A DNA stretch of 31,504 nucleotides, taken from IMG/VR virus record IMGVR_UViG_3300006917_000091, positions 1 to 31,504 of that record. One strand, written 5' to 3'. Below are positions 7,790 through 17,718 of this stretch, piece by piece (the stretch's first letter is position 1; every line of letters begins with the position of its first letter). The translations under genes were made by a program, and so were the position numbers. The notes under the pieces are model-generated. The model made no database searches, was not told where the DNA came from, and was given only the letters and a program-made list of their open reading frames with translations. Origin of the DNA: a virus.

Positions 7790-9724
7790 TTATTGGTTAA
7801 TTGTACGCTCCCATTCCAAATCATATGCCTCAACTGAGGATTCTGTCAGGGTCATGGACGAATTAGATAGGTCGAATAGGATATATACGTCACCATATCT
7901 GTATAAATTATAATTAGTTAATGCATCTAACGCAGTAAATTGATACTCATATAATGCAATATTCTGATATAGTCCCGAAGTGCCGCCGCCGATAGAAGAA
8001 CCATTTATAATAATATCTCCCGTAATTGGCTCCATAAATGTCAAAACGACATAATTTAGATCTCCTTCGGTCAATATATCCTTAATATTGTTTTCGCCTG
8101 TCTTAGTGTAATTATTTACATATATTTCTTCTATATTTGCTCTGGCTATATCTCCATTCGAATTCCAAGATAATAATGTAGTTCCAGCGAATATTATTGA
8201 TCCAGCCTCAGAAAGGCTGTATGGGGTGTAGAAGAATTCTATTGTGTTTATGTTGTCTGCGGTAGTTATTTTAAAGCTAGAGCCTGTATTGGCTTTTAAA
8301 CCGTTTCTAGAGTCTCTCTGTAGGATCTCTGAGCTAACCCGTCCCAAAACAAAAGACCCTTCTTCTGGAGTGATATAAGAAGGCCCATTTACGGCTAATT
8401 TTTTCATATTATTATAAAACTTTACAATTAAATAATTTAATCTGGGATTATATCTACTTGAATCTAAAGTAGCAATTGTGACCCTAATAAATAATCTTCT
8501 TTCTTCGCTGAAGTTGTTAGATTGATATTGTGGAATTTCATCTCCATTATTACATTGAACATATGATATACCATCATCACTTGTTTCTACAATTATGCCA
8601 TTGTCTCCGTCCCACTCTATTTTAGACGAGTCCATAGTATTGCCTGGCAAAACAATTTCATCTTCTATTACAACTGTTTTTTCTTGAAGCGTTTCTGTTT
8701 TTAAAATTGATATATATTGTTTATCTTGATCAAAATATAAATCTTCAGTAATAAATAATTCCCAAGCTTTATTAGATGGCCATGCGTACTGATAAGCTAA
8801 TCTTGAATTATCGTCGTACAAATTAAACCATTCACCACCATTTGATTCAATTAATTGAGACGGCCTAATTGCTTTAGCATCGTTATAATGATTATTAATT
8901 TGATTTTGAGATAAAGCATATCTATAAACACCAACACTATTTATAATAAAATATTGTCCTATACCACAAGGACCTGTTTTAAAATTTACAGAATTTCTAG
9001 TAAATGGATTACTAGTTATTAATTTTGTAACCTCAAGAACATTATTGATATAAAGAGATAAAGAAGAGTTTGTATAAATTGCAACGACATGGAACGCCTT
9101 ATCTGTATATGGTATTGTATACTCTATTTTTTCTGTATCGACCTGAAATACTATATTGTTTTTATAATAAAATAATCCTACTTCACTTCCCGTCGTTTTA
9201 TCTGCAAATAAAGGTGTAAAAAATGATCCTGTTATTTTAGGCTTAAACCAAAGTTCTATTGTAAAATCATTATCTGCTGAATCTGACGTAGCAAATTTGC
9301 TAGACGTTGTTTGTCCAGAGTAATCTTTATCAATTATATATTCTATATAATTTGAATCTCCTATTTTAGCCGCTGTTGAATTTCCTTTTACTATAGGGAC
9401 AATTCCTCCTATTGGCCTTCCAACATATTTACTATTATTTTGACATTCAGAATTATCATACGCAATATCTCCTCCGAGATTTGCATAAGAAGCATATGCT
9501 GCTGCTACATCTGCATATGTTCCATAAGTTAAAAGTAATTCAGCATATGTTAAAGGTTTAGTTCCAGTTATTTGTTGATAACTATCATAATTATCTAAAA
9601 TTTCTTGATAGTCTTCATTTTGTGCAAGCAGGTCTACATAACCAGCATCACTAGATGTAGTAAAATCATCAAGAGGATAGTATGCTAGCGGGTAATCACT
9701 TAATACCGTAGATCTATAAGACAT
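7790..9724 (-). CDS. LamG/concanavalin-like tail adhesin
   Basis: 644 residues. The start 'MSYRSTVLSDYPLAYYPLDD' is the common opening of phage and bacterial LamG-type (laminin G / concanavalin A-like) proteins. Residues about 140-285 carry the fold's hallmarks: 'DFTIELWFKPK', 'KAFHVVAIYTNSSLSLYINNVLEVT', and 'GVYRYALSQNQINNHYNDA' at the end. An insertion rich in Tyr/Ala ('ELLLTYGTYADVAAAYASYANLGG') precedes it. The C-terminal 350 residues are beta-rich and unassigned, with a possible second jelly-roll near 480-620. The protein probably binds glycans at the host surface as part of the tail tip or fibres. The ATG overlaps the previous gene by 11 nt. Confidence 0.75.
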   Translation of the reverse strand: MSYRSTVLSDYPLAYYPLDDFTTSSDAGYVDLLAQNEDYQEILDNYDSYQQITGTKPLTYAELLLTYGTYADVAAAYASYANLGGDIAYDNSECQNNSKYVGRPIGGIVPIVKGNSTAAKIGDSNYIEYIIDKDYSGQTTSSKFATSDSADNDFTIELWFKPKITGSFFTPLFADKTTGSEVGLFYYKNNIVFQVDTEKIEYTIPYTDKAFHVVAIYTNSSLSLYINNVLEVTKLITSNPFTRNSVNFKTGPCGIGQYFIINSVGVYRYALSQNQINNHYNDAKAIRPSQLIESNGGEWFNLYDDNSRLAYQYAWPSNKAWELFITEDLYFDQDKQYISILKTETLQEKTVVIEDEIVLPGNTMDSSKIEWDGDNGIIVETSDDGISYVQCNNGDEIPQYQSNNFSEERRLFIRVTIATLDSSRYNPRLNYLIVKFYNNMKKLAVNGPSYITPEEGSFVLGRVSSEILQRDSRNGLKANTGSSFKITTADNINTIEFFYTPYSLSEAGSIIFAGTTLLSWNSNGDIARANIEEIYVNNYTKTGENNIKDILTEGDLNYVVLTFMEPITGDIIINGSSIGGGTSGLYQNIALYEYQFTALDALTNYNLYRYGDVYILFDLSNSSMTLTESSVEAYDLEWERTINQ

Positions 9725-9923
9725 TTCCTAATGCCAGTATTTGATTTTCTTTTTCTGCAATTTCATTTTCCATAATTGAAATTTTTTCCAAGTCTGGATT
9801 TGATTTTGCTTTTTCTAATAAGATATCAATCTCTAAAGCATACATGCCGTATTCCAAATTACGTTTAGCATTTATCTTTATTTGATTTTTTTCATTATCG
9901 TTTAGCTCTTCATATGATGGCAT
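9714..9923 (-). CDS. Small helical protein, unknown function
   Basis: 69 residues with a good start (AGGAG Shine-Dalgarno about 6 nt before the ATG). The sequence is mostly charged helix ('LNDNEKNQIKINAKRNLEYGMYALEIDILLEKAK...ISIMENEIAEKENQIL'), with a C-terminal coiled-coil-like heptad pattern. It lies between two adhesin genes and next to another small helical protein, so it may be a fibre-assembly chaperone or a trimerising partner. That is inference from context only. Confidence 0.7.
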   Translation of the reverse strand: MPSYEELNDNEKNQIKINAKRNLEYGMYALEIDILLEKAKSNPDLEKISIMENEIAEKENQILALGNVL

Positions 9924-9949
9924 TTTTTCTCCTATATAAATTATATAAA

Positions 9950-10171
9950 CTATTGTTCAAGTTCATTAAGCATACCATAAAGTTCATCTATAAAAATTAT
10001 AGATTTTTGAATTTCTTGTTCTAATGCTGCCAACCCTTTTTCATCATTATTTTTTTCAGCTTCTATTTTATTTATAGATAAAGAATAAAGGTTTCCTTCT
10101 AAATAATATATTTTTGATTTCAATATTACAATTTTATCATTTTGTGATAGAAAATTATATTGGTATGTCAT
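9950..10171 (-). CDS. Small coiled-coil protein, unknown function
   Basis: 73 residues, taking the ATG at 10171 (MTYQYNFLSQND...). A longer frame from 10216 would overlap the upstream gene by 44 nt; the shorter start lies 1 nt after the upstream stop and has GGAGGAG about 11 nt upstream, embedded in that gene's terminal glycine codons. After an N-terminal aromatic strand the rest is heptad-like helix ('KIYYLEGNLYSLSINKIEAEKNNDEKGLAALEQEIQKSIIFIDELYGMLNELEQ'). Like its 69-residue neighbour it may assist assembly of the flanking adhesins. No family recognised. Confidence 0.7.
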   Translation of the reverse strand: MTYQYNFLSQNDKIVILKSKIYYLEGNLYSLSINKIEAEKNNDEKGLAALEQEIQKSIIFIDELYGMLNELEQ

Positions 10172-10172
10172 T

Positions 10173-11846
10173 TTATACTGCTCCTCCTCCACCGCCACCG
10201 CAGCTGTCTCCACCAAAATCTCCTACGCTATAAGCACTAACCCCTGAAGAATTTCTAGCTCTAACAAACCAATACCAACTTCCAGAAACTCCAACAGTAG
10301 CACTTGGAATTGTTATTCCAGTAAAATCTGCACCATCTCCTGTATACTGTGTTGAAGAAGATTGATACCATAATTCATAAGATGTTGCGCCAGATACTGC
10401 ATTCCAAGATAAATTTGTTCCGCTTCCATTATTACAAGCAGTTAATCCTGTTGGAGTTGCTGGAGCAGTACTTCCACCACCACCACCACCTGGAGCTGTC
10501 CATGAAATACTAGAAGTAGCAGTGTGTCCTGTAGATGATGTAACGGTCAATGAAATACTATATGTAGTTCCAGCTGTGTGAGTTCCTATATATTTTTGTC
10601 TATCTGCATCTGCTGTGCCAGTGAATGATGAACCTCCTCCAGCGCCTCCAGTTGATGGGTTAACTGATATAGAATATGTATCTTGATAATCTACTGTCCA
10701 GTTTACATATGTTAATGTGCTACTGTTAGTTACAGATAAACTGCTAATTGTAGGAACAATTGGAGTGACTGTCCATTGTGCATAAAGTGTTGTAGTTGAT
10801 CCTGGTGTATATGATGACCCAACATCAACTATTTTTGTTCCACCTGAAGTACTATTCCACCAACCAGTACATGTATAACCAGATCTTGTTGGTGTTGGAG
10901 CTGTGACAGAACTTCCAGCATTTACACTGCTTGATGTTGGACTAACAGATCCACCATTTGCATCCCATGTGACCGTATAAGTATTTATTTGCCATTGTGC
11001 ATATAATGTAACTGAAGCTGTAGGATAATATGTATTTCCTCCTCCATTAATATAAGTACCTCCAGAGGATGCGGTATACCATCCAAGAAAACTATAATTT
11101 GTTCTAGATGGCGTAGGCAATACAACTCCACCAGAATTAGTTCCAGATGAAGATGTTGGACTAACAGATCCGCCATTTGCATTAAATGTTACTGTATAAG
11201 ATATTGCAGACCATTGTGCATATATTGTTGTAGTAGATGGAGGAGTATAAGAATTATTTGTTGTTCCCAAATAAGTTCCACCAGAGGCTGCTGTATACCA
11301 ACCATTAAAAGTATAATAATCTCTGCTTGCTGAAGGCAAAGTGACTGCACTTCCAGCATTTACTGTTGTAGATGTAGAAGCATTTCCAAGTACAATTCCA
11401 CCATTTCCATTATATGTAAGTGTATATGTTGAAGCAACTATTGTTATTCCATTGCTTGAATTAGCAGAAAGCGTTCCCCTATTATTAACAGCTGTGACGG
11501 TACAAGTTATTGAATTTCCTATATCTGCTGTCACTGTAGTATATGTTGAAGATGTTGCACCAGATATATTAGATCCAGCTCTTTTCCATTGATAGGTGTA
11601 TGATGTTGGAGCATATGCTAAGTTAGTATTCCAAGATCCGTTCGTTACAGATAGTGTTTGTCCTTGTGTTGTAGATCCAGATACTGTTGGAGATCCTGTA
11701 TTTATTGGATATTCTGGATACCATTGCTTCCATAGAGAGCCATTCCATATCCAGCCTTTTGTTGCATTTTTCCATGCGGTACCGTTATAAAGTTTTAATC
11801 CATTTATATTTTTCCAATTAGCTCCGTCATGAATTTTTGTAACCAT
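10173..11846 (-). CDS. Adhesin with Ig-like domain, three InlB B-repeats and FN3-like domains
   Basis: 557 residues. Order: residues 1-45 hold repeated 'W-K/N-G' motifs ('DGANWKNINGLKLYNGTAWKN') typical of phage tail proteins; 50-138 an Ig-like bacterial surface domain ('SYTYQWKRAGSNISGAT...YTTVTADIGNSITCTVTAVN'); three Listeria-Bacteroides (InlB B / Flg_new) repeats at about 141-212, 216-285 and 289-358, each with 'GW[YW]' and ending 'YAQW'; then an FN3-like domain (about 363-455), a poly-Gly linker, a second FN3-like domain (about 463-550) and a Gly-rich tail. Such multidomain proteins act in surface adhesion. It directly follows the collagen-like gene and is probably co-transcribed with it. 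Confidence 0.85.
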   Translation of the reverse strand: MVTKIHDGANWKNINGLKLYNGTAWKNATKGWIWNGSLWKQWYPEYPINTGSPTVSGSTTQGQTLSVTNGSWNTNLAYAPTSYTYQWKRAGSNISGATSSTYTTVTADIGNSITCTVTAVNNRGTLSANSSNGITIVASTYTLTYNGNGGIVLGNASTSTTVNAGSAVTLPSASRDYYTFNGWYTAASGGTYLGTTNNSYTPPSTTTIYAQWSAISYTVTFNANGGSVSPTSSSGTNSGGVVLPTPSRTNYSFLGWYTASSGGTYINGGGNTYYPTASVTLYAQWQINTYTVTWDANGGSVSPTSSSVNAGSSVTAPTPTRSGYTCTGWWNSTSGGTKIVDVGSSYTPGSTTTLYAQWTVTPIVPTISSLSVTNSSTLTYVNWTVDYQDTYSISVNPSTGGAGGGSSFTGTADADRQKYIGTHTAGTTYSISLTVTSSTGHTATSSISWTAPGGGGGGSTAPATPTGLTACNNGSGTNLSWNAVSGATSYELWYQSSSTQYTGDGADFTGITIPSATVGVSGSWYWFVRARNSSGVSAYSVGDFGGDSCGGGGGGAV

Positions 11847-11848
11847 GA

Positions 11849-13537
<1,689 letters not shown>

Positions 13538-13545
13538 AATTTTTA

Positions 13546-13554
13546 ATTATACCA
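13546..13554 (-). promoter_or_regulatory. Extended -10 promoter of the collagen-like gene (leaderless type)
   Basis: The minus strand reads TGGTATAAT, a perfect extended -10 element that overlaps the stop codon of the glycosyltransferase gene. Eight bases (13538-13545) separate it from the ATG at 13537 and no Shine-Dalgarno is present, so the transcript should be leaderless. It separates the adhesin block from the modification cassette. Confidence 0.7.
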
Positions 13555-14623
13555 TCTGATATGTTCTAATATCTCGTTCATACCAGCCTTTCCCCCATAA
13601 CTTTAATAAGTCTTGGAAGTATCTTTCATATTGATATTTTACAATATCTACTGAATAAAGGGAAATTGCCCTATCCCTAATATATACTGGATCTAAGGAT
13701 TTTACCGCCTCAACTGCCTCACAAAATTCTTCAAAAGTTCTACATCTAAATCCAGTTTTGCCGTGCTCTACCGTTTCGGTAAATGCCCCCCAATCAGTTG
13801 TAATAACTGGAGTTCCACAAGCCTGGGATTCAATATTAACATTACCAAAAGGCTCTATATAAAGTGTTGGGACAAATGTAGCAATTGCATTACCCATAAG
13901 CTTAGCTCTTTCTTCTGGTCCAACGGGACCTACATATTCTCCATATCCTTTAAAATCTCCTGGGCCAGCAACTATCAACCTTTTACCTAATTCTTGACAT
14001 ACTTGTTGAGCTATGTGATAGCCTTTTCTATCTATTAGTCTTCCTATAAATAAATAATAATCATCTTTTTTCTCTACAAGTGGAAACATTTCTGGATCTA
14101 AATATCCTGGAATAACTCTATCAAAAAATGCACCATTTGATGCTGCTGCATCTTTATTCTGTGCATATATTGAATGCATCCAAGAATATGATTCAAATAC
14201 TTTATATGGGCTAAAAACTCCTGAATATCCTACACCAAATTCTATAGATATATGATTTGGAAATGAGTCAGCTATTATCTTATGAGCATGTCCACCAATT
14301 AAACAAATAAAATCTTTTTGTTTTATTCTTTTTCCTATTTCATTAATAGCAGTTCTGTTAAATGATACCCAATGTTGTTTTGTATAATCAAAAGACCCAG
14401 ATGTAAAGTGCTGACCATTTAATGATTTTAATCTTTGTTCTTCTGTAATACATGAAATTAATTCTGTAACTTCTGCCTCATTTTGATCTCCCGCATACAA
14501 ATAAACTTCATGCCCCAAAGATTTCATCATATTACAAAAACGCCTAACTTTTTCTGTATAGGCGCAATTAACAAATTGTTTAGTTGTTTGAGTATGTGGT
14601 AAAGATACTACATGAAAACGCAT
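13547..14623 (-). CDS. GT4-family glycosyltransferase
   Basis: 358 residues. The C-terminal Rossmann domain carries GT-B/GT4 signatures: 'YLFIGRLIDRKGYHIA' (191-205), 'LIVAGPGDFKGYG', and the E-x7-E motif 'EPFGNVNIE' (Glu257 and Glu265), followed by 'SQACGTPVITTDWGAFTETVEHGKTGF'. The N-terminal domain starts as a beta strand ('MRFHVVSLPHTQT') with a His/Gly acceptor-side loop 'CLIGGHAHKI' (107-116). It would transfer a sugar from a nucleotide-sugar to an unknown acceptor. Its ATG overlaps the last oxygenase stop by 1 nt (TAATG), so it belongs to that cassette, and the collagen-like gene follows it. A protein acceptor such as threonines of the collagen repeats is an inference; host glycan or DNA modification is the alternative. 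Confidence 0.85.
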   Translation of the reverse strand: MRFHVVSLPHTQTTKQFVNCAYTEKVRRFCNMMKSLGHEVYLYAGDQNEAEVTELISCITEEQRLKSLNGQHFTSGSFDYTKQHWVSFNRTAINEIGKRIKQKDFICLIGGHAHKIIADSFPNHISIEFGVGYSGVFSPYKVFESYSWMHSIYAQNKDAAASNGAFFDRVIPGYLDPEMFPLVEKKDDYYLFIGRLIDRKGYHIAQQVCQELGKRLIVAGPGDFKGYGEYVGPVGPEERAKLMGNAIATFVPTLYIEPFGNVNIESQACGTPVITTDWGAFTETVEHGKTGFRCRTFEEFCEAVEAVKSLDPVYIRDRAISLYSVDIVKYQYERYFQDLLKLWGKGWYERDIRTYQMV

Positions 14624-15315
14624 TATTTAAGCCAGTGAGTTGTATACATGATCTTACTGCCTTTAGTGACTGGTAAAGATTCATGTAGATATGGTGCAGT
14701 TGAAGGGAAAAGCACCAGGCTTCCAGCTTTTGGTTTTATTTTTACATCTTGATTTTTAAAATAAATTTCTCCGCCTTCATAATCATCATTAAGATATGTA
14801 ACCATTGAATACTTTAAATTTGTTCCTGTGCCAGTAGGGTCTTCTGCGTCACAATGTGGGCCCATACCCTGACCTTCATTATATTTATATAAATTTATAT
14901 ATTGTAAATTTATATTTGGTTTTTCTGGAACGTAATTAGATTTCATTTTTTTATGATAGATAATCTGTGTATCATAAAATCTATTTGCTGTCATTTCTGG
15001 AGACATCATAAGACTATTTATAACATATAAAATTTGTTTATTTAGGAAATCATCGCCAGTATTTATATTTTTTTTAGAAGAATCAATATGTTTCCCAGAA
15101 CCAATTATAAACGATTTATCATCGCTTGCGGTCCAATCTCCCCATTTACTTATTGCTTCATGGGACAATGGATTTAAATCAATTTTTTCTATTAAATCTA
15201 CTAAAATTTCTGGATAGCTAACTGTATTTTCAAAATAATATATATTCTGATGGTTGAAAACCATATCGAACATTACATACATCTGTCTTGGAGGTATGTT
15301 TTTAATTTCAAGCAT
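14623..15315 (-). CDS. 2OG-Fe(II) oxygenase 5 (prolyl-4-hydroxylase type)
   Basis: 230 residues. All catalytic residues are visible: iron ligands His154 and Asp156 in 'GPHCDAED', distal His211 in 'PYLHESLPV', and the 2-oxoglutarate-binding Lys221 ten residues later. The core motif 'YLNDDYEGGEIYF' and 'KPKAGSLVLFP' are shared with the other four oxygenases of this cassette. Enzymes of this fold couple 2-oxoglutarate decarboxylation to hydroxylation. The ~130-residue N-terminal region differs from its paralogues, which suggests a different substrate. It overlaps the preceding gene by 8 nt with a GGAGA Shine-Dalgarno, and the glycosyltransferase is coupled after it. Confidence 0.88.
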   Translation of the reverse strand: MLEIKNIPPRQMYVMFDMVFNHQNIYYFENTVSYPEILVDLIEKIDLNPLSHEAISKWGDWTASDDKSFIIGSGKHIDSSKKNINTGDDFLNKQILYVINSLMMSPEMTANRFYDTQIIYHKKMKSNYVPEKPNINLQYINLYKYNEGQGMGPHCDAEDPTGTGTNLKYSMVTYLNDDYEGGEIYFKNQDVKIKPKAGSLVLFPSTAPYLHESLPVTKGSKIMYTTHWLK

Positions 15316-16084
15316 CTATTTCTCCAGTTTCTGCTAACTCTGCATCATATTCTTTCCAATCTGGAGTTATTCTTTTACCTTTGTTTCTTATCTCTTCCCA
15401 CTCTTTTTGTTCTACAGCCTGCTTTGCTCTTGTTTCTTTAATTTCATCTTCCCAAGAAGATTTCTTATTTACATCATAAGCTTCCTCTGGCCTATCATCC
15501 CAAAATGATCCCACTGTGTATCTGTCATTTTTTGTTACAATTGTTACTTCATGCATATTTTCATGGCCACCATCAAATATTGCGTACATACCAGCTTTTG
15601 GCTTTATACTTAAATCAAAATTTTTAAAATTTAATTCGCCTCCGCCAAAATCATCATTGAGATACAAGAATCCTGCATATCTACTTCTTTCAAATGCGCT
15701 AGGAACTCCATCGTAGCTATTATCTGAATGAAATCCAGCAAATGCCCCAGGAATCCATTTTTGAGAATGAAAACTAATTTTATAAGCTGGGCCTCCAATA
15801 ATTTGTTCTGCTCCCCATTTAAATTTTTCTTCTAAGTCTTCAAAAAAATTATTTGGAAGTCCTGCATCTTTATACCATTTTTCTAAAGTCTTTGGATTGT
15901 TTGTAAGCTGATGCGGCATATTGTATGCATATGACTCATAAAAAGAAATTGGATGCCAGGAAAAATCTCCAGACTCTATTAAGTTATTAAACATTTTTAT
16001 AATACCAGCACATTCCTCTGGCGTTATAAAATCTTCATAAACCCATACTGGGTGATCTCCTTCTCTATATTTTATTAAATTCAT
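15308..16084 (-). CDS. 2OG-Fe(II) oxygenase 4 (prolyl-4-hydroxylase type)
   Basis: 258 residues. Iron ligands are His119 and Asp121 in 'AGFHSDNSYD' with distal His178 in 'ENMHEVTIV'; Arg188 is the expected 2-oxoglutarate anchor. The shared core 'YLNDDFGGGELNF...KPKAG' is present (about 141-165). The N-terminus 'HPVWVYEDFITPEECAGIIKMFNN' is the common opening of this family. An extra charged C-terminal helix (about 205-250) is absent from most paralogues. Its ATG shares bases with the previous stop (ATGA), indicating coupled translation. Substrate unknown; protein proline or lysine residues are the usual targets of the closest known enzymes. Confidence 0.88.
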   Translation of the reverse strand: MNLIKYREGDHPVWVYEDFITPEECAGIIKMFNNLIESGDFSWHPISFYESYAYNMPHQLTNNPKTLEKWYKDAGLPNNFFEDLEEKFKWGAEQIIGGPAYKISFHSQKWIPGAFAGFHSDNSYDGVPSAFERSRYAGFLYLNDDFGGGELNFKNFDLSIKPKAGMYAIFDGGHENMHEVTIVTKNDRYTVGSFWDDRPEEAYDVNKKSSWEDEIKETRAKQAVEQKEWEEIRNKGKRITPDWKEYDAELAETGEIDA

Positions 16085-16931
16085 TTATATAAATCTCCTT
16101 CTAATGGAATGTTTTCAATTATATCTTCATAAGGAATAATCTTTCCATCTTTAACATATAACATATTTCTTGGATCTTCATAAGCAACTCTTTCTAGTTC
16201 TTGCTTAGCCCATCTGTACGCTCCCAATCTTTTTTGATTAGCAAGCCATTCCTGTGACCCATCATAATCTGTCATAATAAAATTTCTAATAAAAAACTTA
16301 TTGCCGTCTGGTATTGTTTTTACTCCATGCCAATATGGCTCGCCTGATGGAAAAACAACAATGTCTCCAGCTTTTGGCTTATGGTTTATAAACTGACCAT
16401 CTATATAAAATTCTATATCTCCACCATTATAATTATCATTTATATAAAAAGTGCATGTAGTATGAAATTTTTCTCCTGGCATATCTTTTTGAGAAATAAT
16501 AAAATCCGTATGATATTGCATTGTCATTTTATTATTTAACTGATCAATTTTATTAAAGTATTTACACCAAGATTGTCCGCTATATCTTGCATTTTCTGGA
16601 ATTTTAATATTAGTATGTTTAAAATAATGTGAAATTGCTTTATCGTAAGAAACAGCTATCTCTTCATATAATTTTTTTCTTCTTCAAAAATAATGCCTTT
16701 TTCGGCAGAATCAATTTCGCCTTCGCCTTTTGCCTGTGTATAAGTTCCAAAATGTGCCCAAGCATCCCATGTTTTAAAAAAATATTTTCCGTTACTGCTT
16801 TCTTCTGATCTCATCATAATTTTATATGCACTATCTGGATCAGACAACATATTTCTATATACAATTATTCCTGGATATATTTCTTCCCAAGATAGCTCGT
16901 GTAAATCTTCTCTTAAATTTAAGTTATGCAT
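16081..16931 (-). CDS. 2OG-Fe(II) oxygenase 3, split by a -1 frameshift
   Basis: Two frames together encode one intact-looking oxygenase. Frame 0 begins at ATG 16931 (GGAGGAG Shine-Dalgarno, 9-nt spacing; an upstream TTG at 16949 is less likely) and stops at 16656 after 91 residues. Shifting -1 at the A7 run near 16671-16678 continues open reading to 16081, giving about 283 residues with no other lesion. The second part carries the catalytic set: His141 and Asp143 in 'QYHTDF', distal His202 in 'YWHGVK', Lys212, and the shared 'YINDNYNGGDIEF...KPKAG' core. Possible explanations are programmed frameshifting, a real inactivating mutation or a homopolymer sequencing error. Its stop overlaps the next start as ATGA. 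Confidence 0.8.
16671..16677 (-). other. Candidate -1 slippery heptamer A_AAA_AAT
   Basis: In the reading frame of the upstream half the minus strand reads ..GA A AAA AAT.., exactly the X XXY YYZ phase needed for tandem -1 slippage. After slippage the next codon is TTA and reading continues for over 190 codons through the catalytic core. No obvious downstream pseudoknot or strong stem was seen in this AT-rich stretch, and no clear internal Shine-Dalgarno stimulator, so function is uncertain. Confidence 0.45.
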
Positions 16932-17694
16932 TTTGCGAATCTCCTCCAAAATATTTCTGCCATGCTGGTGATTTATAAAAATTATTTTCCGAACCTTCTG
17001 GTGGTTGTTTTTCTCCAGTATGCTTTAGGATGGTCCAAAAAAATGGAGATGTAAATCTATTACCAGATCTTACTGGACGAACTCCATGTACATAATGTTT
17101 ATCGCCTGGGAAAAAATATGCTGCACCAGCTTTGGGCTTGAACTCTATACCCTGTCTTGGGAAATATAATTCTCCTCCTTCATAATCGTCATTAAAATAA
17201 AATAAGCCAGCAATGTCATACCATGGAAAATCATTTGGTCTTCCTTCTTCTAATCCAGTATGAAATTCTTTATCTGCGTGTGGTTCTTGTCTTGCCCCTA
17301 CAGGCCATCTAACTATAGCAGGACCTGTCGCTTGAACATCAACATTAAAAAATTTATCTACTTCTATTTTTAATCTATCAATCATTTGCCACAATAAATC
17401 AACTATCTCTGGGTCAGATTTCATCAAAGAATTACCAGTACACACTCTATCTTTCCAAATATTAGCATCATATAAAACAATACCATCTTCATCTACGTGT
17501 GTTTCTGTTTCGTCCCAAACTTTATTATTTAAAGCAAAATTTATTAATCTTTCTTTTTCTTCTTCTGTTAAAAAATTTGGAAGCTCTACTATATTACTAA
17601 TATCTGTACCAAAAAATCCAGATGGGGTTACAGATATTGGGGCTCTTCCTCCGCCCATTATACCTTGATTTACTATTTCCACTGATTCTCCCAT
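16924..17694 (-). CDS. 2OG-Fe(II) oxygenase 2 (prolyl-4-hydroxylase type)
   Basis: 256 residues. His139 and Asp141 in 'QEPHADKEFH', distal His203 in 'YVHGVRPV' and Arg213 form the expected active site; 'YFNDDYEGGELYF...FKPKAG' is the shared core (about 166-190). The segment 'IVELPNFLTEEEKERLINFALNN' (about 35-57) is a typical N-terminal helix of the family. The first 30 residues are Gly-rich and may not be structured. The ATG at 17694 lacks a Shine-Dalgarno and lies in a very AT-rich stretch; an internal ATG (codon 13) preceded by AAGG is an alternative. It overlaps oxygenase 3 by 8 nt. Confidence 0.88.
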   Translation of the reverse strand: MGESVEIVNQGIMGGGRAPISVTPSGFFGTDISNIVELPNFLTEEEKERLINFALNNKVWDETETHVDEDGIVLYDANIWKDRVCTGNSLMKSDPEIVDLLWQMIDRLKIEVDKFFNVDVQATGPAIVRWPVGARQEPHADKEFHTGLEEGRPNDFPWYDIAGLFYFNDDYEGGELYFPRQGIEFKPKAGAAYFFPGDKHYVHGVRPVRSGNRFTSPFFWTILKHTGEKQPPEGSENNFYKSPAWQKYFGGDSQNA

Positions 17695-17718
17695 ACTATT
17701 AATATATCATATTTAAAT

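Noticed and set aside
16656-16949. Start of oxygenase 3 at TTG 16949
   Set aside because: That TTG lies within its own Shine-Dalgarno region; the ATG at 16931 has GGAGGAG at proper spacing.
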